From Pseudomonas sp. ICMP22404 (GTDB lineage: Bacteria; Pseudomonadota; Gammaproteobacteria; Pseudomonadales; Pseudomonadaceae), in contig NZ_VCNG01000016.1 of NCBI RefSeq assembly GCF_006227205.1, positions 62,001 through 126,000 on the forward strand: DNA of 64,000 nt. The letters run 5' to 3'. The notes under the pieces were generated by a model. The model made no database searches. It was not told the origin of the DNA and was given only the letters and a program-made list of their open reading frames with translations. Position 1 is the stretch's first letter. Every line of letters begins with the position of its first letter. Positions 37,995 to 46,410 of this stretch are shown piece by piece. A program made the position numbers and the translations under genes.

Positions 37995-39029
37995 TCAATC
38001 CTGCGCCACCCGCACCACCAGCTTGCCGAAGTTGCGTCCTTCCAGCAGCCCGATAAACGCCTGTGGCGCATTCTCCAGACCATCGACCACGTCTTCGCGG
38101 AACTTGACCCGGCCATCCCGCACCCATGGCGCCATGGCGCTGATGAATTCCGGCTGACGATCACCGTAGTCGTCAAACACGATAAATCCCTGCATGCGCA
38201 CCCGTTTGGTCAGCAAGGTGCGTTGCAACTGCGGCAACCGATCCGGTCCGCTCGGGGCGTGCTGATCGTTGTAGGACGCGATCAGGCCACAGAGCGGGAC
38301 GCGGGCCTTGGCGTTGAGCAGCGGCAGCACCGCGTCGAAGACTTTGCCGCCGACGTTCTCGTAATAGATGTCGATGCCTATGTCGCACGCCCGGGCCAGC
38401 TCTTCGGCAAAGTGCTCGCTCTTATGGTCGATGCAAGCGTCGAATCCCAACTCGTCGACCACGTACTGGCATTTCTCGCTGCCGCCAGCCACCCCGACGA
38501 CCCGAAGCCCCTTTATTTTCGCCACTTGGCCGACTACAGAACCCACGGCGCCCGAGGCGGCGGCCACCACCAGGGTTTCCCCGGCCTTGGGTTGACCGAT
38601 GTCCATCAGTCCCATGTAGGCGGTCATGCCCGGCATGCCCAACACTCCCAAGGCCATCGACGGACTGGGCAACCCGGATGGAATGGGTATGACGTTGCGA
38701 CCATCGCTGATGCTGTGGCTCTGCCACCCCGTGGCCCCCACTACCAGGTCGCCCTCGTGAAATTTCGGGTGCTTCGAGCGCACTACGCGGCTGACAGCTC
38801 CGCCGGTCATCACTTCGTCGATTTCCACCGGCGCAGCGTAGGACGGCGCGTCGCTCATGCGCCCGCGCATGTAGGGATCCAGGGACAGGAACAGTGTCTC
38901 GAGCAGGATCTGCCCGTCCGCCAGCTCTGGCAGGGTTACCTGCTCAACCCGGAAATTCTCCGCGGTGGGCGCGCCCTTGGGACGGGAAGCGAGGACGATG
39001 CGCTGGTTGGAGGTCGATGCTTGTGACAT
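37995..39029 (-). CDS. curA: NADPH-dependent MDR-family oxidoreductase (CurA-like)
   Basis: 344-residue zinc-independent medium-chain reductase that reduces alpha,beta-unsaturated carbonyls; the family includes curcumin/dihydrocurcumin reductase and leukotriene B4 dehydrogenase-type enzymes. Motifs: LSLDPYMRGRM, GMTAYMGLMDIG, the Rossmann VVAAASGAVGSVVGQ, and IDIYYENVGG. AAGGAGA precedes ATG 39029. The natural substrate is unknown. It lies 66 bases upstream of recR on the same strand. Confidence 0.88.
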   Translation of the reverse strand: MSQASTSNQRIVLASRPKGAPTAENFRVEQVTLPELADGQILLETLFLSLDPYMRGRMSDAPSYAAPVEIDEVMTGGAVSRVVRSKHPKFHEGDLVVGATGWQSHSISDGRNVIPIPSGLPSPSMALGVLGMPGMTAYMGLMDIGQPKAGETLVVAAASGAVGSVVGQVAKIKGLRVVGVAGGSEKCQYVVDELGFDACIDHKSEHFAEELARACDIGIDIYYENVGGKVFDAVLPLLNAKARVPLCGLIASYNDQHAPSGPDRLPQLQRTLLTKRVRMQGFIVFDDYGDRQPEFISAMAPWVRDGRVKFREDVVDGLENAPQAFIGLLEGRNFGKLVVRVAQD

Positions 39030-39109
39030 GGAAACGTCTCCTTGATCGTTGAATGGGCACGTATAGGGAGCAGACCATTGCCTGGGGGGTGGCGTTCGAT
39101 GTTTATCGC

Positions 39110-39197
39110 TGTGGGAGCAAGGCTTGCCCGCGATGGATTCAACGCGGTCTTTTCAGGGGGCCCCGGCGCTTATCGCGAGCAAGCTTTGCTCCCACAA
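39110..39197. repeat. REP pair
   Basis: GTGGGAGCAAGGCTTGCCCGCGATG and facing TATCGCGAGCAAGCTTTGCTCCCAC, between ybaB and curA. Confidence 0.85.
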
Positions 39198-39230
39198 GGG
39201 TTCCGGCCATCACAGCCATGCACCCGAAAC

Positions 39231-39258
39231 AAAAATGCCAGGCGCGATGCCTGGCATT
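39231..39258 (-). terminator. Terminator of the dnaX-ybaB transcript
   Basis: AATGCCAGGC (39234-39243) pairs with GCCTGGCATT (39249-39258); on the minus strand the stem is followed by a T run. Confidence 0.88.
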
Positions 39259-39289
39259 GGGTGTAGCCCATCCCGAACGGGATGGCGAA

Positions 39290-39628
39290 TCAGAACGGCA
39301 GTTTCATGCCCGGCGGCAGTTGCATGCCGGCGGTCATGCCAGACATCTTGTCCTGGCTGTTGGCTTCGATCTTGCGCACGGCGTCGTTGACGGCGGCGGC
39401 GAACAGGGCTTCGAGCATTTCCTTGTCATCTTCGCTCAGGCCTTCGACCACGCTCGGGTCAATGCTGACGCGCTTGATGTCGTGGCGACCGGTCATGACC
39501 ACGGTCACCATGTCGCCGCCGGACTTGCCGGTGACTTCGGCGTTGGCCAGCTCTTCCTGCATCTTGGCCATTTTTTCCTGCATCTGCTGCGCCTGCTTCA
39601 TCAGGCCGGCCATGCCACCTTTCATCAT
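39290..39628 (-). CDS. ybaB: YbaB/EbfC nucleoid-associated protein
   Basis: Small dimeric DNA-binding protein, 112 residues from ATG 39628 (MMKGGMAGLMKQAQQMQEKM...). GAGGTG stands six bases before this ATG; the frame's ATG at 39637 lies within that ribosome site. The family pattern MQEELANAEVTGKSGG is clear. It follows dnaX with 64 bases between, the standard dnaX-ybaB pair. Confidence 0.94.
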   Translation of the reverse strand: MMKGGMAGLMKQAQQMQEKMAKMQEELANAEVTGKSGGDMVTVVMTGRHDIKRVSIDPSVVEGLSEDDKEMLEALFAAAVNDAVRKIEANSQDKMSGMTAGMQLPPGMKLPF

Positions 39629-39692
39629 GGGAATCACCTCGAAAGTACTTGGATAAACACCGCGCCCGGCCCTTTCGGCCCGGCGCCTTCAA

Positions 39693-41741
39693 TTATGAGC
39701 CCTGGGTGACCGGGGCCTCGACAGGTTCGATAGTATCGTGACGGACCACCGCGCCGAACTGTTGCATCATCTGCTGGATGAACGGATCGCTGTGGATCGA
39801 CTCCTCGGCCTCGCGCTGGCGGTCGGCACGGCGCCGGGACGCGGCCTGGGCCGGGGTTTCCTGCTCCGGCTTGATCAGTTCGATGCTCAGCGTCAGCGTG
39901 CGCTGATGGTACTGGTTCAGTGCATCGTTGAGACGCCGCTGCTGGGTCGCGTTGAACAGGGCGCTGTGGGCCGGGTCCAGGTGCAGCAGCCAGTGATCGC
40001 CCTCTACCGCGATCAGCGTGCAGTTGGCGGCGATGCTACCGGTCATGCCGGTGATCGGCAATTTCGGGAACAGCTCCAGCCATTGCAGGGCCAGCCCGGT
40101 GGCCGGCATCGCTGCGGGTTCCGGCTCAGGCTCGGGTGCCGGCTCGGCGGCGTGCTCGCTGGCCAGGTCATCCAGGTAGCTGTAGGCCGAGTCCATGTCC
40201 GGCTCGATGTAATCCTCATCCAACGGAGGCTCGTCGTCCAGGTCCATGCCCGGCGTGGCCATATCGACATCGGCGGCGGTCGGCTCGGGCATCGGAGCGG
40301 CGACCCACTCAGGCGCTTCAGGCACCACGCTGTCGGGCGTCGGCAGGGGCATCGGCGGCAGCTCGGGCTGCTCGGCGACGGTTTCCAGTACAGGCTCCAC
40401 CACAGGCTGCTGGACGATCTCGGGTTCGACCGGATCATTCCAGGGCAGATTGATGACGGTTTCGGCGACAGGCTCGGGAATCGGCTCAGGCTCGATGACA
40501 GGCGCCGGAGCCGGTTCCACGACGGGCGCTACCGCCGCCGGGGCAGAAACCGCTGCCGGCGCAACAACGGGCGCGGCAGCCACTGGCTTGGCGGAATCAG
40601 CTGTGGCCTGGCTGATCCCCACTGGCTTTAGCGCCTGCCTCGGCGCATCCGCCGTGTCCGCAGGCCGGAACGCCAGCATTCGCAGCAGCACCATTTCGAA
40701 GCCACCGCGCGGATCCGGCGCCAGGGGCAGGTCGCGACGACCGATCAGGCCCATCTGGTAATAGAACTGCACGTCTTCGGCGGGCAACGCCTGGGCCAGG
40801 GCCAGCACGCGATCACGGTCGCCATGGCCGTTGTCGACGCCGTCAGGCAAGGCCTGGGCGATGGCGACACGGTGCAATACATTGAGGATTTCCGACAGCA
40901 CGCCATTCCAGTCCGGCCCCTGTTCGGCCAGGTGGCGCACCGCTTCGAGCAACGCCTTCGCGTCGCCGTCGATCAGGGCATGCAACACGTCATAGACCTG
41001 GCCGTGATCGAGCGTACCGAGCATGGCCCGCACATCGGCAGCCATGACCTTGCCTTCCCCGAAGGCGATGGCCTGGTCGGTCAGGCTCATGGCGTCACGC
41101 ATCGAACCGTCGGCGGCGCGACCCAGCAGCCACAGCGCATCGTCTTCGAACGGCACATTCTCGACACCCAGCACGTGGGTCAGGTGCTCGACGACCCGCT
41201 CCGGTGTCATGTTCTTCAGGGAGAACTGCAGGCAGCGGGACAAAATCGTGGCCGGCAGCTTCTGCGGATCGGTGGTTGCCAGGATGAACTTGACGTAGGG
41301 CGGCGGCTCTTCAAGCGTTTTGAGCAGCGCATTGAAGGAATGGCTGGAGAGCATGTGCACTTCGTCGATCAGGTAGACCTTGAAGCGCCCACGGCTGGGG
41401 GCGTACTGCACATTGTCGAGCAGCTCGCGGGTATCTTCGACCTTGGTGCGGCTGGCGGCGTCGATCTCGATCAGGTCGACGAAACGGCCTTCATCGATTT
41501 CCCGGCAGACCGAACACTCACCGCAGGGTGTCGAAGTGATACCGGTTTCACAATTCAAGCACTTGGCGATGATTCGCGCGATCGTCGTCTTGCCCACGCC
41601 GCGGGTCCCGGTGAACAGGTAGGCATGGTGCAGCCGCTGGCTGTCCAAGGCGTTGATCAGAGCCTTGAGCACATGGGTCTGGCCGACCATTTCGCGGAAC
41701 GAGCGCGGACGCCATTTACGTGCAAGAACCTGATAACTCAT
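39693..41741 (-). CDS. dnaX: DNA polymerase III subunits tau/gamma
   Basis: Clamp-loader ATPase that assembles the beta clamp and links polymerase cores. 682 residues from ATG 41741 (MSYQVLARKWRP). AAA+ motifs: Walker A GTRGVGKTT, zinc site CGECSVC, Walker B LIDEVHMLS, SRC motif ILSRCLQF. A Pro/Glu/Ala-rich linker spans about residues 375-560, with repeated EPAP/EPIPEP units. The C-terminal tau domain is intact. I see no A-AAA-AAG type slippery heptamer, so a gamma form by frameshift is not supported here. Confidence 0.96.
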   Translation of the reverse strand: MSYQVLARKWRPRSFREMVGQTHVLKALINALDSQRLHHAYLFTGTRGVGKTTIARIIAKCLNCETGITSTPCGECSVCREIDEGRFVDLIEIDAASRTKVEDTRELLDNVQYAPSRGRFKVYLIDEVHMLSSHSFNALLKTLEEPPPYVKFILATTDPQKLPATILSRCLQFSLKNMTPERVVEHLTHVLGVENVPFEDDALWLLGRAADGSMRDAMSLTDQAIAFGEGKVMAADVRAMLGTLDHGQVYDVLHALIDGDAKALLEAVRHLAEQGPDWNGVLSEILNVLHRVAIAQALPDGVDNGHGDRDRVLALAQALPAEDVQFYYQMGLIGRRDLPLAPDPRGGFEMVLLRMLAFRPADTADAPRQALKPVGISQATADSAKPVAAAPVVAPAAVSAPAAVAPVVEPAPAPVIEPEPIPEPVAETVINLPWNDPVEPEIVQQPVVEPVLETVAEQPELPPMPLPTPDSVVPEAPEWVAAPMPEPTAADVDMATPGMDLDDEPPLDEDYIEPDMDSAYSYLDDLASEHAAEPAPEPEPEPAAMPATGLALQWLELFPKLPITGMTGSIAANCTLIAVEGDHWLLHLDPAHSALFNATQQRRLNDALNQYHQRTLTLSIELIKPEQETPAQAASRRRADRQREAEESIHSDPFIQQMMQQFGAVVRHDTIEPVEAPVTQGS

Positions 41742-41884
41742 CGAAAACCATCGCAACGAAGGAACATAAGCGGCTAATGCTAGCGGAGCAGGGGCGAAAT
41801 TGCATCCGGTGCACCGTTCTAATCTGACTAAGCTTGGATCAAGGACTCGGTTGTCGACACGTTTTCATACCGTCAGGAGAGCTT

Positions 41885-42652
41885 ATGCGCTTGGCCATGG
41901 GGGCTTTGCTGTTATTAGGGACAGAATGTTCCGCCGCCGAATTACCCTTGCGCTTTGCCGTGACTGACGGCTGGGCCATGCCCATGGTGCAGATCGAACA
42001 GGGTCGCCCGACCCAGGGAATACTCCCAGACGTCATGACCAGCCTGGCGACCCAGGTGGGCATGCCGGCCGAGTTCCATGTCCTGTCCCGGGCCCGGCTC
42101 GACGGGGCCATGCGACACGACGAAGTCGACATGCGCTGCTACGTCAGCCCCAACTGGGTAAAGGACGAAGGAGCAGGTTTCCTCTGGAGTGTCCCGCTGT
42201 TCTTCCAGCGTGACCTGCTCGTCGGCACAGCCAGTGCCCCCAGACAAGTGGTGCCGGCGACGCTGGGGCAGCAGCCGATCGGTACCGTGCTCGGCTATAC
42301 CTATCCGACCTTGCAGCCGCTGTTCGACAGCGGTCATCTAAGGCGCGATGACGCACGGAGCCAGGAACAAGTGCTGACAAAATTGCTTGCCGGGCGCTAT
42401 CGCTACGGCGTGAGCAACCAATGGGCGCTGGACTGGTTCAACCAACGGCACACCGCTGACTACCAACTGCATGAGGTGGCCGTTTTGCAGAAACAGCAGT
42501 TGGGCTGCTACCTGCGCAATGATCCGAAAATCCCGGCACAACGCATCCTGCGCACCTTGCAGAACATGAAATCCTCCGGAGAGATCGACGCGATCATCCA
42601 GCTTTACACCGGCCGCAATGCGCAATCCGAGCCTGAAGCCGGCTCTCCCTGA
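41885..42652 (+). CDS. Periplasmic solute-binding protein, family 3-like
   Basis: 255 residues with a signal peptide (MRLAMGALLLLGTECSAAE) and the two-lobed SBP_bac_3 pattern (LRFAVTDGWAMPMVQIEQGRPTQGILPDVMTSLA; late lobe GTVLGYTYPTLQPLF). CAGGAG precedes ATG 41885. No ABC permease genes are nearby, so it may act as a sensory or stand-alone binding protein; ligand unknown. Its last 49 bases overlap the end of the convergent GGDEF/EAL gene. Confidence 0.82.
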   Translation: MRLAMGALLLLGTECSAAELPLRFAVTDGWAMPMVQIEQGRPTQGILPDVMTSLATQVGMPAEFHVLSRARLDGAMRHDEVDMRCYVSPNWVKDEGAGFLWSVPLFFQRDLLVGTASAPRQVVPATLGQQPIGTVLGYTYPTLQPLFDSGHLRRDDARSQEQVLTKLLAGRYRYGVSNQWALDWFNQRHTADYQLHEVAVLQKQQLGCYLRNDPKIPAQRILRTLQNMKSSGEIDAIIQLYTGRNAQSEPEAGSP

Positions 42653-44358
42653 ATGCCCGGACGCTGCTGCCATTGCGACGGCGGAACAAACCTCGCCACC
42701 CAGCCCGGTATCTGCTCGGCTGGCATGGGTCGGGCGATGAAGTAGCCCTGGGCGACTTCACACCCCAGGCGCAGCAGCAATTGCCCATGCTCGAGACTGT
42801 CCAGCCCTTCGGCGACGACCTGGCGATCGAACGCCTGGGCCAGACCGATCACGGCCTTGGTCAAGGCCAGGTCATCCCGATTCACAAGAATGTCGCGGAT
42901 AAAGGTCTTGTCGATCTTGATGGTCTGGATGCGCAAATGCTTGAGGTCATTGAGGGAGCAGTAGCCCGTCCCGAACCCGCCCAGGGAGAAACCCACCCCC
43001 AGGGCCTGGCAAGCCTGGAGGCAGGCGCTGACATGTTGGAGATTTTCCACCGCGACGGATTCGACGATTTGCAGGTCGAGCATGCGCGGCGCCACGTCCG
43101 GGTGTCGCTCCAGCATCTGCCGCAGCCGCTCGACAAAGTCTTCGCGCTGGAAATGCCGTGCCGAGACATTGATGCTGACCGGCCACCCCTGCCCCGCTTG
43201 CTGCCACAGCTGCAACTGAATCATGACCTGTTCCATGACCCACTCGCCGATCTCGACAATCAGATCGGTCTCCTCCGCCAGCGGCAGGAACTCACGAGGC
43301 GGCACCAGGCCACGTTGCGGGTGCTTCCAACGCAATAACGCCTCAAGGCCGACCACGGTGCCGCTGCGCATATTGACCTTGGGCTGGAAATGCAGCCGCA
43401 GCTCACGGGCGGCCAATGCCTGCCGAACCCGCTCGACGGTCTGGTAGGTGGCCCGCACCTCCTTGTCCCGGGATACATCGAACAGATGGAAGCGATTGCG
43501 GCCGCTCTGCTTGGCCATGTACATCGCCTGGTCGGCATGGCGCAGCAACGTCTCGGCGTTTTCGTTGTCCCAGGGGAACAGCGTGACGCCGATACTTGCG
43601 AAGACCTTGATGCTTTTACCGTCAATGGCATAGGGCGTGGAAACAGCAACCAGCACCCGGTTCAAAGCCCCATGCAACTCATCCATCCCAGGCACATGAC
43701 GCAACACCAGCACGAACTCGTCCCCCGCCAGCCGCGCAACCACATCTTCGCCTCGAACGATGCTGCGCAGCCGCCTTGCGACCTCGACCAGCAGCTGGTC
43801 GCCACTGGCATGGCCGTGACCGTCATTGACCGCCTTGAAGCCATCGAGATCAAGCATACAGACCGCGAGGGGGAAGCTTTCCGCCTGGGAAAACGCCAGG
43901 GCCTGGTCCAGCAGGTCAGACAAATAGGTGCGATTGGGCAGCCCGGTCAGCACATCGTGCCCGACTCGCCATTGCAGGGAGTGCAGTTGCCGGCGCTTGT
44001 CGCTGACGTCGAAACGAATCGCCAGGTAGCGCTCGACCTGTCCTGTCGCGTCATCTGTCAACGGTACCAGGGTGGTATCGACCCAATGCAAGGTACCGTC
44101 CTTCGCGCGATTACAGATATCCCCCTTCCAGACCTGCCCCAACGAGATGGTGTGCCACATGGCACTGAAGAATTCCCCGGGGTGGTGACCGGAATTGAGC
44201 AGGCGATGGTTCACCCCCAGCAGTTCATCGCGCCGGTAGCCAAAGAGGTTACAGAACTGGTCGTTGACGTAGGTGATACGCCCGCTCGCATCGGTCTCGG
44301 AAAAAATCGCGGCGGCGTCAACGGCTCTGCGGTACTTCTTATCCATCGAAGCAGTCAT
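42604..44358 (-). CDS. PAS-GGDEF-EAL protein with degenerate EAL site
   Basis: Cytoplasmic c-di-GMP signalling protein, 584 residues from ATG 44358 (ATG 44346 also possible). PAS domain about 10-120. GGDEF domain: AGDEF at 211-215 with an RGED inhibitory site before it, so cyclase activity is possible. EAL domain: E339 in GLEALLRW is kept, but DDFGTG reads GGFGTG (G460-G461), removing metal-binding aspartates, and E-TES reads LQIVES. The phosphodiesterase is therefore probably inactive and may act as a binding or regulatory domain. It has no membrane segment. Single gene. Confidence 0.9.
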   Translation of the reverse strand: MTASMDKKYRRAVDAAAIFSETDASGRITYVNDQFCNLFGYRRDELLGVNHRLLNSGHHPGEFFSAMWHTISLGQVWKGDICNRAKDGTLHWVDTTLVPLTDDATGQVERYLAIRFDVSDKRRQLHSLQWRVGHDVLTGLPNRTYLSDLLDQALAFSQAESFPLAVCMLDLDGFKAVNDGHGHASGDQLLVEVARRLRSIVRGEDVVARLAGDEFVLVLRHVPGMDELHGALNRVLVAVSTPYAIDGKSIKVFASIGVTLFPWDNENAETLLRHADQAMYMAKQSGRNRFHLFDVSRDKEVRATYQTVERVRQALAARELRLHFQPKVNMRSGTVVGLEALLRWKHPQRGLVPPREFLPLAEETDLIVEIGEWVMEQVMIQLQLWQQAGQGWPVSINVSARHFQREDFVERLRQMLERHPDVAPRMLDLQIVESVAVENLQHVSACLQACQALGVGFSLGGFGTGYCSLNDLKHLRIQTIKIDKTFIRDILVNRDDLALTKAVIGLAQAFDRQVVAEGLDSLEHGQLLLRLGCEVAQGYFIARPMPAEQIPGWVARFVPPSQWQQRPGIQGEPASGSDCALRPV

Positions 44359-44684
44359 CCATGAGTCAGGCTCATTTGGCGCGCGCGGTTGCACCGCCTT
44401 CGGACAGGCGAAAATCAACTAGGCTCAAATACCGTGAGAGAAGTGGGAGCACGGCTTTGTCGGTGCCGCTCGAAAGCCCAGAACGCCTGCCCTGTGCCAC
44501 GACCATGAACCCGCGACCCATTTCTTTTTGCATCTTTTGGTATCTGAAGCAGGTCACCAAATGCCCGTCCCAAACGCTGATTCTACGAAACACATCACAT
44601 TTTGCAAAGCAAGGTGATGGATCACGCGGTTGCCTAATGCGAAAATCTATCGTTAAGTTCTTGATTCTAAATGGGAATTGAGCG

Positions 44685-44999
44685 ATGCAAATTTCAAGTT
44701 TGGGTGCAGCCATCAGACGCTACCGCAAAGTAGCGGGGCTGACTCAGGCTGAACTGGGCGAAAGAACCGGTTTTGACCCCAAAACCATCAGCCGTTTCGA
44801 AACCGGCACCTACATGCCCAGCATCGAAGCCCTGTTCCTGCTCGCCAACGTGTTGGACGTGCAACTGAAAGCCTTTTTCGCCGACATGAACGATGAAGAC
44901 GAACAGCGCGCCTATCTGTTCGGTGTCATACACAAGGCCACTCCGAAGGACCTGGGCAAGCTGATCGCGGCGGTGGATCAAGCGCTGTCCAAGCCTTGA
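44685..44999 (+). CDS. XRE-family helix-turn-helix regulator
   Basis: 104-residue DNA-binding protein. The N-terminal HTH reads LGAAIRRYRKVAGLTQAELGERTGFDPKTISRFETGTYMPSIEALFLLANVLD; the C-terminal ~35 residues are a short helical tail. The 265 bases before it are AT-rich with no convincing gene. Targets are unknown; it is not next to a toxin gene. Confidence 0.9.
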   Translation: MQISSLGAAIRRYRKVAGLTQAELGERTGFDPKTISRFETGTYMPSIEALFLLANVLDVQLKAFFADMNDEDEQRAYLFGVIHKATPKDLGKLIAAVDQALSKP

Positions 45000-45046
45000 G
45001 TCGGGTGTGATGGCTCCCCGGCTCCCCGGACCTGATGCACACAACC

Positions 45047-45138
45047 TGTGGGAGCAAAGCTTGCTCGCGATAGCGGAATCTCAGGCAACATCAATGCAAG
45101 CTGACCCACCGCCATCGCGAGCAAGCTCAGCTCCCACA
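45047..45138. repeat. REP pair
   Basis: TGTGGGAGCAAAGCTTGCTCGCGAT and facing ATCGCGAGCAAGCTCAGCTC; after the XRE gene. Confidence 0.85.
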
Positions 45139-45192
45139 GGGGATCGGTGACGAACACTGGGTTTATGGGCATCCAGAAAAATGACCTGCCAA

Positions 45193-45846
45193 TCAGCGCC
45201 CACCCTTCGCCCGATCCACCGCGACCAGCACCAGTGAAATCACCACGAACCCCACCAACACCAACATCGCATTAACCAGCACCTGTGAATAACCCAAGTT
45301 GTTCACCTCGATGAACGGATAGGGGTAGGAGCCGATCATCTCGCCACGTATCAGGGCGTAAATGAAATAGACCAGTGGATAGATCAGCCACGCCCATACA
45401 TCGCTCCAGTGCAGGGTTCCCTTTGGCACACAGAACCACCAATAGATCATGAACAGCACAGGCATCACGTCGTGCAGCAGCTCATCAGCCACCCACTGCC
45501 AGCCTTGAGGGTTCCATGTCTGGCGTAACAACAGGTTGTACGCCAGCCCGACCAGCACGATGGCAGCCGCCACCCCCGTTTGGGTCGAAGGCCGGAGAAA
45601 GAAACGTCGCAGCGCCGAGTCACCTGTCGTCGCCGCGCAGGTCAGCACGATCGCCACCAGGATATTGGTCAGCACCGTGAAGTAGCTGAAAAAGATCTCC
45701 ACGCCACCCAACAGGCTCTTCTCGGCCTGCCAGCGTGAGGTCAGGATCAGGTAAAGCTGGAGAAGCAATGCAAACCATCCCAACGCCGCCGCGACCTTCA
45801 CGGCGATTGCCCCCCTGCTTTGCGTCAACACCATGTCGTTGTTCAT
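45193..45846 (-). CDS. Pr6Pr-family membrane protein
   Basis: 217-residue inner-membrane protein with six predicted helices, family of unknown function (Pr6Pr). Conserved features include FFSYFTVLTNILVAI, ELLHDVMPVLFMIYWWFCVPKG and YPFIEVNNLGY. ATG 45846 is chosen since GAGGG lies 7 bases before it. A perfect inverted repeat lies 56 bases upstream and could be an operator. Confidence 0.85.
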   Translation of the reverse strand: MNNDMVLTQSRGAIAVKVAAALGWFALLLQLYLILTSRWQAEKSLLGGVEIFFSYFTVLTNILVAIVLTCAATTGDSALRRFFLRPSTQTGVAAAIVLVGLAYNLLLRQTWNPQGWQWVADELLHDVMPVLFMIYWWFCVPKGTLHWSDVWAWLIYPLVYFIYALIRGEMIGSYPYPFIEVNNLGYSQVLVNAMLVLVGFVVISLVLVAVDRAKGGR

Positions 45847-45901
45847 CACGTTGCCCTCTGGCCGTCTACACGAACCCTAGAAAGGCACAACGTGAAATTC
45901 T

Positions 45902-45919
45902 ACTGTCAGAAATGACAGT
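45902..45919. promoter_or_regulatory. Palindrome upstream of the Pr6Pr gene
   Basis: ACTGTCA-GAAA-TGACAGT, a perfect 7-base inverted repeat with four-base spacer. It lies between the Pr6Pr gene and the 4.5S RNA; likely protein-binding site, regulator unknown. Confidence 0.4.
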
Positions 45920-46021
45920 GCCGATCAACGGTAATAGAGCAGACAGCAGAAGGCATCAACCGAATTCGATCAGAACAAGAAAGGCGGGGGGAAATCTGAC
46001 AAACCTTGCGAATGAAGGCCT

Positions 46022-46170
46022 GGGGCGTTATGGAGGCAACCCCACCAGCCACACCCCGGCACACAATGTTCCCGCTGTGGCTGCTTCCTTCCGGATCTGA
46101 CCAGGTTCACGGGTAATCGTTGCGGGGGGACCGATGGGGTCACCATAACGACGCCCGCCTGACGGCGAGC
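46022..46170 (-). ncRNA. ffs: 4.5S RNA of the signal recognition particle
   Basis: RNA part of SRP, binding Ffh to target membrane proteins. On the minus strand the conserved tip GGTCAGATCCGGAAGGAAGC is present. The flanking arms pair in a long stem: CGTTATGG (from 46143-46150) with CCATAACG (from 46025-46032), continuing GGTGACCCCA against TGGGGTTGCC. The transcript likely starts near 46170; the exact mature ends are not determined. The location between dnaX and ligA fits other pseudomonads. Confidence 0.93.
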
Positions 46171-46176
46171 CGCGCC

Positions 46177-46204
46177 ATTGTACCTATCTGACGGGAAGTT
46201 ACAA
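46177..46204 (-). promoter_or_regulatory. Promoter of ffs
   Basis: Reading the minus strand: -35 TTGTAA (46199-46204), 16-base spacer, -10 TACAAT (46177-46182), followed by the RNA start about 7 bases on. Confidence 0.7.
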
Positions 46205-46290
46205 CCGTTCGCGCCGGATTAAAAAAGCGAAGATGTTCAAGCACTTGCCATGGGGGTGGATATGCGTTTTACAGCCATCCCGAGGAACCC

Positions 46291-46370
46291 TGTGGGAGCG
46301 AGCCTGCTCGCGAAAGCGGTGGGTCGGCTTGCAATGAGCTGCCGCCATCGCGAGCAGGCTCGCTCCCACA
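46291..46370. repeat. REP pair
   Basis: TGTGGGAGCGAGCCTGCTCGCGA with facing CATCGCGAGCAGGCTCGCTC; between ffs and the metallopeptidase. Confidence 0.85.
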
Positions 46371-46410
46371 GTAGATCGAGGGTGCGCAGCCATCCTGGCA
46401 AACCCCGTCG

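Noticed and set aside
40400..40700. Programmed frameshift in dnaX to make gamma
   Set aside because: No slippery heptamer seen in the coding strand near the domain III end.
44361..44681. 106-codon frame before the XRE regulator
   Set aside because: Begins inside the GGDEF/EAL gene, has no ribosome site or recognisable domain; the 265-base gap is better read as AT-rich promoter DNA.
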